Assembly: GCF_021044775.1 (NCBI RefSeq) | Contig: NZ_JAJNOQ010000002.1 | Span: 186,001 to 250,000, forward strand | DNA length: 64,000 bases | Origin: Paraeggerthella hominis | GTDB lineage: Bacteria > Actinomycetota > Coriobacteriia > Coriobacteriales > Eggerthellaceae | Reading direction: 5' to 3' | Part shown: in pieces, positions 25,061 to 32,429 of the stretch | Position numbering within the stretch: the first letter of the stretch is position 1 | How the letters are laid out: each line of letters starts with the position of its first letter | The notes under the pieces: model-generated | The model's input: the letters and a program-made list of their open reading frames with translations, nothing else | Databases searched by the model: none | Told to the model about the DNA's origin: nothing | Position numbers and translations under genes: made by a program

Positions 25061-25960
25061 ATGGCCTTGAAGGAGCAGCCTTTGTCGAGGTTCCCTCGGT
25101 TCTTTCGCCTGACCCCGCCCGAAGAGCGCCCGCGCGAGTACTTCGTCCTGGACTTCGAAACCACGGGACTCGATCCTCAGCTCGACGTTATCACGGAAAT
25201 CGCGGTGCTCAGGGTGTTCGACCGGCAGGCGGCGGGCATGTACAGGACTGCGGTCGCCGCAAAGCGGATCGTAGGCGGAGTCCGTCCCGGCACGAAGCCG
25301 TCTGCCGTCCTAATAGGCGATGGCGTCTCCCTTGAGCAAGCTGCGAACGAGATGGGCAGGTTCTTCGAAGGGAAGAACCTGCCCATCTTCGCCCACAACG
25401 CCCGGTTCGACGCGCGGCTCCTGTTCTGCAAGGGGCTGGCGGACTTCCTGCCGCCCGAATGCCCGATCATGGACAGCATCGAGCTGGCCAAGCGGGCGTT
25501 CCCGAACGAAGCCTCCTACGCCCTCGACTCCCTTGCGGACAGCCTCGGGCTGAAGCGCTTCGCGGCGCACCATGCCGACGGGGACGTGCTCTGCACGGCC
25601 CAGCTCGTCGAGGCATGCTACGCGAAGCTGGGATCGCCCGCGCAGGCCGTCGTGCAGACCGAGCTTGCGCTGGGATTGCAGGAGCGCCCCTGCCCCAGGT
25701 GCGGGTCCCCTCTCGTATGCAAGGACGGCTTCACGCAAGCGGGCAGCCAAGTCTACCGCTGCAAATCGTGCGGCAAGAAGTTCTCCGACAAGTCCGTGAA
25801 GAAGGAAGCGGGCGAGGCGAAGGAGCCGAGCGGTACAGCCGCACGCGGAAGCTCGAAGCGCTGCCGCCATTGCGGTTCCGCCGCCCTGGTCGTGAAGGAA
25901 CGCCGAGGCGCGAGCACGCGCTTCAGGTGCAAGGACTGCGGCAGAACGACGACACATTAG
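25061..25960 (+). CDS. DEDDh 3'-5' exonuclease fused to two C-terminal zinc ribbons
   Basis: 299 residues. Residues 28-190 are a DnaQ-like exonuclease: VLDFETTGLD (ExoI Asp/Glu), IFAHNARFDARLL (ExoII Asp) and HHADGDVLCTAQL (ExoIII His and Asp). Two zinc ribbons follow: about 208-245 (CPRCG ... CKSCGKKFSDK) and about 267-297 (CRHCG ... CKDCGRT). They closely resemble the N-terminal ribbon of the IS1595-like transposase at 32430, which has CPKCG ... CKDCGRTFSDK. AAAGGAGG precedes the ATG. The fusion is unusual; the ribbons may direct the nuclease to DNA. Role unknown, perhaps repair or defence. Confidence 0.83.
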   Translation: MALKEQPLSRFPRFFRLTPPEERPREYFVLDFETTGLDPQLDVITEIAVLRVFDRQAAGMYRTAVAAKRIVGGVRPGTKPSAVLIGDGVSLEQAANEMGRFFEGKNLPIFAHNARFDARLLFCKGLADFLPPECPIMDSIELAKRAFPNEASYALDSLADSLGLKRFAAHHADGDVLCTAQLVEACYAKLGSPAQAVVQTELALGLQERPCPRCGSPLVCKDGFTQAGSQVYRCKSCGKKFSDKSVKKEAGEAKEPSGTAARGSSKRCRHCGSAALVVKERRGASTRFRCKDCGRTTTH

Positions 25961-26082
25961 CACCGGATCGGATGCATTAAGGACTTTCAAATATTAGGAA
26001 ACATGCTACATTCGGGATGAAGAAAGACATGAAGAACTTGAGGAACGGACACCTGGAACAATTCTGGCGTTAGTTGTATAAT

Positions 26083-26089
26083 CGCTCAA
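26083..26089 (+). promoter_or_regulatory. -10 box upstream of the Abi gene
   Basis: A consensus TATAAT in the context GTTGTATAATCGC lies about 40-50 bases upstream of the Abi-like start, in an AT-rich leader. The -35 is not clear. Confidence 0.4.
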
Positions 26090-26127
26090 ATATCATCTAG
26101 TCAATCAACTAAAAGAAAGAGCGCCAA

Positions 26128-27096
26128 TTGGCAACTTTGAACTCTCTCATGAAGCATTTGAGGGCAAGCGGGATAGAAATCAGAGGATCTACTCAGAAAC
26201 GCAAGCTCAAAAACCTCGGCTATTACCATGGATACAAAGGATATCGTTTTGCAGGAGACTCCGCAAATAGACTGAACATCTCTTCATTTAACGATATCTC
26301 TCTACTCAATGAGTTCGACATGCAGTTGAAAACGCTCTTCTATCCAAGGCTTTTATTTATCGAAACCGCTTTGAAGAACTACACACTTGAGGCGGTTCTT
26401 GAAGATTCTTGCTCACACAAACTCGAAGATATTTGGGCGAAGAGCGTAACGGGGTATCGCGACTATGAGGAATCAAGGAAAAAATACAAGGAAGCCTGGG
26501 AAAAGCGCTTCCGACTGCGGAAAGAGATCGATGATCTTATCTTGCGCAACCATGCGTCAAAGCCTGTTTTCAGCCACTTTTGGAACAACGATAGAGCGAT
26601 TCCTATCTGGGCTGTTTTCGAAACTATGACACTCGGTAATTTCGGCATGTTTTATGCCTGCCTAAATAGAAGAGTAAAGGAACAAATTATCGGCGATTTG
26701 AAGATGCCGTCCAACGTCGATTCACCGAAGCAGCTCGGGCAGATTATTTTCGCACTCAAAGACCTTCGCAACGCCGTCGCTCATAACGGCGCGGTTTTCG
26801 ATGTCCGTTTTAAAAGCGGAGGAATCGCAAAAAACGTAACGGATCTTCTTTTCCTGGAAACAAAAACCGCTGATTTGAATTTTTCCAGCATTACCGACTA
26901 TGCAATCTTGATTTTGTATATGATGAAAAAACTTGGGTGCACTAAAACTGAATGTCGTCAATTCATCAATTCTTATTCTCAAATTCTAGAAAGATTTCGC
27001 AGCGAGCTTTCCTATGATATTTATGGTAAAATTATTCAACCCGACAACAGAAAAAAGCTTTCTTCAATTATCAACTACGTAAAAAATTTGCCGTAA
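26128..27096 (+). CDS. AbiD/AbiF-type abortive infection protein (Abi_2, HEPN)
   Basis: 322 residues. The N-terminal region (LMKHLRASGIEIRG ... LGYYHGYKGYRF) and the block FIETALKNYT match the Abi_2 family. The motif LRNAVAHNG (about 213-221) is the R-x4-H ribonuclease motif of HEPN domains. The family provides phage resistance, probably by RNA cleavage. The start is TTG after a purine-rich AAAGAAAGAG; an ATG 7 codons later has no ribosome site. The gene is clearly AT-richer than its neighbours, a sign of transfer. The gap after it contains a possible structured RNA. Confidence 0.87.
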   Translation: MATLNSLMKHLRASGIEIRGSTQKRKLKNLGYYHGYKGYRFAGDSANRLNISSFNDISLLNEFDMQLKTLFYPRLLFIETALKNYTLEAVLEDSCSHKLEDIWAKSVTGYRDYEESRKKYKEAWEKRFRLRKEIDDLILRNHASKPVFSHFWNNDRAIPIWAVFETMTLGNFGMFYACLNRRVKEQIIGDLKMPSNVDSPKQLGQIIFALKDLRNAVAHNGAVFDVRFKSGGIAKNVTDLLFLETKTADLNFSSITDYAILILYMMKKLGCTKTECRQFINSYSQILERFRSELSYDIYGKIIQPDNRKKLSSIINYVKNLP

Positions 27097-27125
27097 GTCC
27101 TTTGTTGCTGCGAAACGTGGTATTA

Positions 27126-27197
27126 TATATTCAATTAATTGCGGTGGAAGCCTTTGGGTGACACCTGGGAGAACCCGATGCGTCGGGTTCTCCTTAT
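27126..27197 (+). ncRNA. Possible small structured RNA next to the Abi gene
   Basis: TATATT (27126-27131) with TTGTTG 18 bases upstream could form a promoter. About 35 bases on comes an 11-bp perfect hairpin GGAGAACCCGA/TCGGGTTCTCC (27168-27178/27183-27193, loop TGCG) followed by TTATATAT. Between them lies a GC-rich stretch with GGTG/CACC pairing. It could be simply the Abi transcript end, or a separate short RNA of the kind some HEPN toxins use as antitoxin. Confidence 0.35.
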
Positions 27198-27435
27198 ATA
27201 TGGGGAGAAACGCGGTATCTGCCAACTATTCCACGTATACGTTGAAGAAACTCGCAAATGACCGCAAATCAAAGATTGCGTTTCAAAAGGGTGCCTTTCC
27301 GAATTATTCACTGTCTGTAGCGTGTGGGCATTCGGAACTCTTTCCAGACTATTCCAGAACCGTATTCTTCGGATTCGCCGTCCTATCTTTTTGATCTGCT
27401 TGAAGCTGCGACGAAGCAACAACCCGCCCACGTCG
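27194..27435. other. Intergenic stretch between convergent Abi and surface-protein genes
   Basis: No coding sequence is supported; apart from the hairpin to its left nothing recognisable was seen. Confidence 0.4.
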
Positions 27436-28563
27436 CTACTTCCACTGGCCGCAACCGGAGCATACGTACCCGGTGAGCCGCTGCTCGGTGCGCTCGGGGG
27501 AGACGACGACGGTTTCGTAGTAGCCGCGATCCTCTTCGTAGCCGCTAGTAACAAACCCATAAATTGTGCCCGTTTGTTCCCAATGCATATCCTGATGAGC
27601 CTGCGCTTCGGAATAAGAGTATGTATGCGTCCCGCAATGTCCGCACGTATAGCGATTGACGTAGATCCAGTTCTCGACCCAGCGCTGTTCGGTGACGGCG
27701 GGGATGGTGACGGTCTCGTACTGGGCGACCCAGTCGTGCTGGTGCGCGGGAGGCTGTGGGGTCGGATCGGGGGTCGGCGTGGGAGTCGGAGCAGGGGTCG
27801 CGCCTCCGCCGTTGCCGGAACCGCCGTTGCCGGTGCCGCCGCCGGAGCTATTGGAGTTGTTGCCGGAGGAACCGCCGCCGTTGTTGCCGCCCGAGGGTGC
27901 GGGCGGGGTGGTCTGGACGGAGTCGCCGCTTCCGGGGACGGAAGGCGCGGTCTCGGCCTTCGCGACGACGTTCTTCGCCGCTTCGGCGTTGCCGGACGCT
28001 TCCAAGATAGTAGCGACGGCTTCGAGCTGTTCCTTGGTCATCTCCTCTTCGGGCAGTGCTTCGAGCTTCACCTCGACCTCGACCGCCTTGCCTTTGCCGT
28101 CCACCTTGAAGGCCGTGGGCTTCTCGGGCAGCTTGAAGGCGGAGCCGGTCGAGGTCACCGGGGCGCACGTGACGATGAGTTCGTACTCGCCCTCCGCGAG
28201 CTTGCCGATCTCGACGGCCTTGTTGGCCTCGACTTCGCGCTCCGCGATGACGGTTTTCTTGTCCTTGCCGACCGCGACGACCTTCGCCTTGGTCGCGCTG
28301 CCGTCGGCTCCTTCCGCGCGAACGGTGAGCTTGACGGCGGACTGGGACTTCTGCGGGGAGCTCGCCGCAGCCTGGGACTGTTGGTTGGAAGGCGGATCGG
28401 CGGTCTCGGCGGGGCCGCCGAGGGCGCACGCGAGCGCCGCTCCCCCGGCGATCGCCACCGCAGCTGCCGCTGCCATCGCGATCAGGACGGGCTTGCGGGG
28501 ACGCTTGGGGGCGACCGGCGGAGTTTCGGCAGGAGCTTCCAAGCTTTTCTTTTCATCGTTCAC
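27436..28563 (-). CDS. Membrane-anchored protein with low-complexity stalk and Cys-pair C-terminal domain
   Basis: 375 residues. A Pro/Lys-rich N-terminus leads to one membrane helix (about 25-48). A beta-rich domain (about 75-150) and an acidic helical part (150-210) follow, then a Gly/Ser/Asn-rich linker and a TPxPTP-type stalk (about 215-272). The C-terminal domain (about 273-375) carries HDW, Trp-rich strands and two Cys pairs (CGHCG and CSGCG) that could bind zinc. Start is GTG with GAGG 8 bases upstream. Layout suggests an extracellular domain on a stalk; function unknown. It is the last of three minus-strand genes behind the XRE regulator. Confidence 0.72.
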   Translation of the reverse strand: MNDEKKSLEAPAETPPVAPKRPRKPVLIAMAAAAAVAIAGGAALACALGGPAETADPPSNQQSQAAASSPQKSQSAVKLTVRAEGADGSATKAKVVAVGKDKKTVIAEREVEANKAVEIGKLAEGEYELIVTCAPVTSTGSAFKLPEKPTAFKVDGKGKAVEVEVKLEALPEEEMTKEQLEAVATILEASGNAEAAKNVVAKAETAPSVPGSGDSVQTTPPAPSGGNNGGGSSGNNSNSSGGGTGNGGSGNGGGATPAPTPTPTPDPTPQPPAHQHDWVAQYETVTIPAVTEQRWVENWIYVNRYTCGHCGTHTYSYSEAQAHQDMHWEQTGTIYGFVTSGYEEDRGYYETVVVSPERTEQRLTGYVCSGCGQWK

Positions 28564-28632
28564 GGTCGAAGCCTCGGCTTTTCAATCGGCGGGTCAACGA
28601 CCCGCATCTGACGCTTGAAGGCAATGCGGAGA

Positions 28633-29229
28633 TCAGCCTTCTCGGAAGTTGGCCACCGTGACGTCGGCGCGGTTCTGCAGCAGCTCGGCATCCCGTTGCG
28701 CCGCCTTGATCTTCGACCGGAGGTAGAAGAAGTACGGTATCCCGGCGAACATGCAGAACACGATGACCAGGTAAAACACTATAAGCACGAAGATCCATGC
28801 GAACACGATGATCGCCCCGTGGTTGGAGATGAAGTCCTTGATGGGCATGAACCCGAACGGGGCGAAGAAGAAAAACGGTCCTACGATGATGGCAAGGGGA
28901 ATCACCGAAAGAAATTGGTCGGGCGAAGAGGCGGAGGCCATCAAGGGGATCGCGGTCAGGCTGATTCCCGTCAACGCCGCGATCGCTCCGGCAATGGTGC
29001 AGGAGGTGCGCCGTTTCTTCAAGCGCTCGAACTCGGCATTTGCGTAGAATGCGGCGCTGCGGGCGTCCTTCGCCTCCTGCTCTTTCCTCAGCTGGTCGCG
29101 CTGGTAATGAAAATACTGGTGCATGCCTGCGGCGAACTCGCTCGACGGCTGCCCGTCGGCTCCAGCTCCGCACTGGGGGCAGAATCGAGCCTCCTCGTTC
29201 ATCGCGGCACCGCATTTCTGGCAGTTCAT
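28633..29229 (-). CDS. Zinc-ribbon domain membrane protein
   Basis: 198 residues from the ATG at 29229 (AAGGAG 6 bases upstream). The N-terminal zinc ribbon CQKCGAAMNEEARFCPQCGA is of the common zinc_ribbon_2 type. After a charged helical stretch (about 35-75) there are about four membrane helices (80-180) and a charged tail. It resembles the small ribbon-plus-membrane proteins found in many Gram-positives, whose function is unknown. Its neighbour at 27436 also ends in Cys pairs. Confidence 0.78.
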   Translation of the reverse strand: MNCQKCGAAMNEEARFCPQCGAGADGQPSSEFAAGMHQYFHYQRDQLRKEQEAKDARSAAFYANAEFERLKKRRTSCTIAGAIAALTGISLTAIPLMASASSPDQFLSVIPLAIIVGPFFFFAPFGFMPIKDFISNHGAIIVFAWIFVLIVFYLVIVFCMFAGIPYFFYLRSKIKAAQRDAELLQNRADVTVANFREG

Positions 29230-29485
29230 GAAGTTCTCCTTGCTCGTTTCCCATTCACTCAACCACTGGCGCCAAGCCTACGTAGCCGCCGAAAAGCACT
29301 TTTCAACCAACATGCCAGGCTCATCGGCACCACCATTACCAGGATCAAAAACAACCTCACCGTCGGCCATGGGATACGCGACAGTATCCACGCCTCCACA
29401 AGAAAGCAGCTGCTTTCGACCAAGCACCTTTTGATAAGTCGATTTTTACCCTGATTGCATGAAAGCCGCCAGAAGAAACTCTGTC

Positions 29486-30247
29486 CTATAGCTTGACTAG
29501 GAGCGATCCGTTTTGATGCAGTATCACTTCACCAATTTCATCCTTGTCGTATGAGTTAACTACGACTTCCGGCTTACTTATAGGATCCGCGCCGGTTTGG
29601 TTTCCATCGTCAACTTGAACCTTTAGATCATCCGGTGCGTAAGACGCCTCGCACTTCGGCTCGTACGCGATTCGCCATGTTCCATTAGCCGCTCCGTCGT
29701 ATGTTTTGCCAAGGCTCTTCCCGAATACGTCCGTCATTTCGTAGCGGCATTCGCAAGTCCACGTCCCGTCCTCCTTGAACGAAACCGATACCTGCTGCTC
29801 TTCTCTCAAAACACTCTTGTACGCGTAAGAGCCGATGAGATTGCCCTTGATCGTCTTGGCAAGCTCATCTCTCTGAGCATTGGCGGCATCTACGAGAGCG
29901 TCGTAGGTCTCCTGCGCTTTTGCCTGCTCCTTTACGAGAGTCCTGGCATCGTCGCCCATGGTTGTAAGCGTTCCATCGCCTTTTTGCAAAGCTTCGTTCA
30001 CCCATCCGCCGGTCATGCTGACGGAGGAATCGGTCTCGGTCCAGTTCCCTGTGTTTCCGCTATCATCAATCCACGTACCGTTCTTGTCAAACGTGACGAA
30101 TTCCATCTTCCCATCGTCCACATCCACGTGGTACCACGTTCCGACAACACCGCTTCCCCCCGCGCATCCCGCAAGACAGACCAGCGCCGCTGCAATAGCG
30201 ACGATCACGCTAGCTACTAGCCGCATGCTCTTTTTTCGATTCTTCAT
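29486..30247 (-). CDS. Lipoprotein with two lipocalin-like halves
   Basis: 253 residues. A signal peptide with lipobox CLAGC gives lipidated Cys28. Two similar halves start with GTWYHVDV...FDKNGTW (about 36-75) and GSYAYKSV...FKEDGTW (about 140-180), each a short beta-barrel-like pattern, joined by a helical region rich in Ala and Gln. AAGGGG lies upstream. It is the first gene of the set divergent from the XRE regulator, with a perfect 20-bp palindrome between. Function unknown. Confidence 0.75.
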   Translation of the reverse strand: MKNRKKSMRLVASVIVAIAAALVCLAGCAGGSGVVGTWYHVDVDDGKMEFVTFDKNGTWIDDSGNTGNWTETDSSVSMTGGWVNEALQKGDGTLTTMGDDARTLVKEQAKAQETYDALVDAANAQRDELAKTIKGNLIGSYAYKSVLREEQQVSVSFKEDGTWTCECRYEMTDVFGKSLGKTYDGAANGTWRIAYEPKCEASYAPDDLKVQVDDGNQTGADPISKPEVVVNSYDKDEIGEVILHQNGSLLVKL

Positions 30248-30291
30248 CGTTCCCCTTTCTCGATGGCTTCAGGCGTATCTATGTGCATTGC

Positions 30292-30311
30292 AAGTGGGTC
30301 TTATAAGACCC
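30292..30311. promoter_or_regulatory. Perfect 20-bp palindrome between divergent lipoprotein and XRE genes
   Basis: GTGGGTCTTATAAGACCCAC is symmetric over all 20 bases, 44 bases from the lipoprotein start and 33 from the XRE start. Its centre overlaps a possible -10 (TATAAG). It is a good candidate operator for the XRE protein, regulating both directions. Confidence 0.65.
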
Positions 30312-30344
30312 ACATTGAACAAGTTTAGTCGATAGGCTGAACCA

Positions 30345-30560
30345 ATGACAGTCGCAACGAGGAAAATAGTCGGCCAGCGTATAAAGGAGCTGCGCGAGCA
30401 GGCCGGTCTGAACCAGACGGAAGCCGCCGGGAGGCTTGGCATGGAGCGCAGCTACTACGCCAAGATCGAGCGCGGGGAGCGCAACTGCACCCTCGACGCC
30501 TACGAGCGGATCGCGGCGGGGTTCGGCCTTTCCCTCGGCGAGTTCTTCGAGGGCCTTTGA
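30345..30560 (+). CDS. XRE-family helix-turn-helix regulator
   Basis: 71 residues, almost entirely one Cro/CI-type HTH domain (GQRIKELREQAGLNQTEAAGRLGMERSYYAKIERGER). No additional sensor domain is present. It is divergent from a surface-protein cluster and separated from it by the 20-bp palindrome, so it likely represses that cluster and itself. The ribosome site is weak. A terminator follows at 30661. Confidence 0.87.
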   Translation: MTVATRKIVGQRIKELREQAGLNQTEAAGRLGMERSYYAKIERGERNCTLDAYERIAAGFGLSLGEFFEGL

Positions 30561-30660
30561 ACCGGCTGCTTCGCTACGCGAGCTTGCCCACGTAGAAGGC
30601 CCCCAATCGATGCCGACCCCGAACGGCAGTTCCAGACCCAACAGTAAAGCTCCTTTTCCC

Positions 30661-30685
30661 GCCAGGCGAACCGTCTGGCTTTTTT
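30661..30685 (+). terminator. Rho-independent terminator after the XRE gene
   Basis: GCCAG (30661-30665) pairs with CTGGC (30675-30679), followed by six T. Confidence 0.7.
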
Positions 30686-30738
30686 AATGTTCGCGTTCGA
30701 GCAAGAACCCATGCAATAAGCCTTTTCTATATACTATT

Positions 30739-30769
30739 GTCAGACAAAATATTCGTAAACGTCAGACAA
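30739..30769. promoter_or_regulatory. Direct repeats upstream of the ribbon-helix-helix gene
   Basis: GTCAGACAA occurs at 30739-30747 and 30761-30769, 22 bases apart, i.e. two helical turns, just upstream of and overlapping the probable promoter (TATACT at 30730-30735). The spacing is typical of operators bound by cooperating RHH dimers. Confidence 0.55.
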
Positions 30770-30782
30770 TATAAGGACGAGT

Positions 30783-30995
30783 ATGAACGCCAGCGAAAAC
30801 ACTGAAAGCAGCCGCCGCATAACGGTGCGCCTCAAAGGACGTTTGAAGACGGAGTTCGAAAGGGCGTTGGAGAACATGAGCGCGACCGAGATCGTCACCG
30901 CCGCTCTGACGCAGTACCTGATGATAGGGCGAGAAAACGTCATGCGGCCTAATACGAACGAATACGAAGCCCCTTCCATAACCGAGAAGAATTGA
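30783..30995 (+). CDS. Ribbon-helix-helix DNA-binding protein
   Basis: 70 residues. RRITVRLKGRLKTEFERALENMSATEIVTAALTQYLM (residues 11-47, in two parts) has the beta-strand plus two helices of the Arc/CopG/MetJ fold. AAGGACG precedes the ATG. The gene downstream starts at or near its stop codon. RHH proteins in this position are often antitoxins or autorepressors; here the partner is a small membrane protein rather than a known toxin. Confidence 0.75.
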   Translation: MNASENTESSRRITVRLKGRLKTEFERALENMSATEIVTAALTQYLMIGRENVMRPNTNEYEAPSITEKN

Positions 30996-31033
30996 AAATG
31001 GAATACTGCCGATGCAAAAGCGAGGATGGCGCT

Positions 31034-31450
31034 ATGCGATCATTTTTGATTTCCCTAATTGCGTCCTTCTCTTTTGCCATCGCCGCTTTTACAACATTGG
31101 GAATTTGGGTGTATATTAATTTTGAGAAAGGAATGATCGAAAGTAATTACATTCCTCTTTATCTATATCTAGCGCAGATATTTCTCTTTGCAAGAGTCGG
31201 ATGGTTTGCCCTTAACGGTGGAGTCGCTGGGCTTTCTCATGCGCAATACACGCTTCGCGCAATACTAAGCTTTGCTTATGGCCCGCTCTTAGCTCTCGCG
31301 TCTGTTTATTGCTTCATCCTTCAACCATCTACAGAGGCTTTTAACTTCCTTGACGAAATGATGATCCTCCTTATAAGCGGAGGGTGCGTACTTTTTCTTA
31401 TCGTGTTTAAACCTAAAACGCCTACGCCGAAAGAACCTGATTATTCTTAG
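31034..31450 (+). CDS. Small four-helix membrane protein of unknown function
   Basis: 138 residues from the ATG at 31034 (GAGGA about 9 bases upstream). The frame stays open to a TTG at 30992 that overlaps the RHH stop, so a 152-residue form with a Cys-containing tail is equally possible. Four hydrophobic segments (about 3-25, 40-62, 75-97, 110-130) and a Pro/Lys-rich tail are visible. The AT-rich composition matches the Abi and Mrr genes rather than the core genome. Its 3' end overlaps the convergent Mrr-like gene by about 160 bases. No family recognised. Confidence 0.6.
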   Translation: MRSFLISLIASFSFAIAAFTTLGIWVYINFEKGMIESNYIPLYLYLAQIFLFARVGWFALNGGVAGLSHAQYTLRAILSFAYGPLLALASVYCFILQPSTEAFNFLDEMMILLISGGCVLFLIVFKPKTPTPKEPDYS

Positions 31451-32035
31451 TATGCATCTCGGACAGAAAACCGCCGTATACCGAAGAACCCGTATGTCTT
31501 CGTTTACCTTCTCGTCATTGCCATCTTGCAACGCTTTATAAGTTTCACCATTCAGGAGGATAATGCCAAGCGTTTTTGCCGCCGTTTTAGCGGGATCGGA
31601 AAAATCAGTGTTCGTAAACGCTATTGCATAGTCGGCATCATAAAATGCTTGAGCGTAGCTTGCCTGGTATATCGCAGCAATAGACGAATGGGTTTCTGGT
31701 TTGTTTTGTTTCTTGCATTGAACGACGCATTTCTTAGCCCAGTAATCAACTATTAAGTCGCCTCCAAAATCACCAAAAGACCGGCGGTTGACGCTCAGGG
31801 ATGTTGGTCGATGGGCGTTTGTCAGAGCCGTTTTACTTCCGTTCAATAGCCGCTCGACCTCTTTTTCGAAATCTGAGCCATTCAACTCGTACGAACTCTT
31901 CTTCTGACGATCGTCGCTTGTTTCAATTATCCGACATATCAATTGACGAATTAAGAAGAGGCTGAGTAGCGAACCGAGCACCAACACGCCTCCAGCAAAT
32001 ACCAAAAATACCGAAACGCTCTGCTCTATCAACAT
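31289..32035 (-). CDS. Membrane-anchored Mrr-like restriction endonuclease
   Basis: 248 residues. One N-terminal membrane helix (about 8-30) precedes an Mrr_cat domain (about 48-165): SDFEKEVERLL, FGDFGGDLIVDYWAKKCVVQCKK with the D ... QxK nuclease triad, and a later AIAFTNTDFSDPA strand. Such enzymes cut modified DNA or act in defence. The last about 55 residues are Arg/Lys-rich and lie antisense to the end of the membrane protein gene; they may be a read-through extension after loss of an earlier stop. AT-rich composition. No methylase lies nearby. Confidence 0.78.
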   Translation of the reverse strand: MLIEQSVSVFLVFAGGVLVLGSLLSLFLIRQLICRIIETSDDRQKKSSYELNGSDFEKEVERLLNGSKTALTNAHRPTSLSVNRRSFGDFGGDLIVDYWAKKCVVQCKKQNKPETHSSIAAIYQASYAQAFYDADYAIAFTNTDFSDPAKTAAKTLGIILLNGETYKALQDGNDEKVNEDIRVLRYTAVFCPRCILRIIRFFRRRRFRFKHDKKKYAPSAYKEDHHFVKEVKSLCRWLKDEAINRRES

Positions 32036-32429
32036 TTACGTCCAATCCACTACTTCTTGCAAAACCGTTGAACCGGACTCATGCGGCCTGTAAGACTTCG
32101 TGTTTTCCCCTGATCAGCCATCAACCGATCCTCGCATGACGGCATATAATATACTTTTCACGAGAACCGCAGGTCAACAACCGGGAAACAGGGGGAGCAG
32201 GATAACGAAAGAAGTCTTGTATCCCATTTTGAAGAACCGCGGATCCATCTGCGAAAACGTCGATTCATAACCCACTCTCTTTTCGAGCAATACAACATCT
32301 TGTATCTTCCTTAAAACCTCAATCTATATATTGATGACACGGCTTTTCAATATTTCCGACGGGAATATACTACACCTTGCAGAGAACATGATCCGCACGG
32401 ACCCGGAGAGAGAAGGACGAGGAGGCCGC
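32036..32429. other. Intergenic region upstream of the transposase
   Basis: About 390 bases. GGCATATAATATAC near 32143 contains a -10-like TATAAT. No terminal inverted repeat of the insertion sequence could be recognised here. The reading frame stays open from 32331 but has no ribosome site before 32420. Confidence 0.4.
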
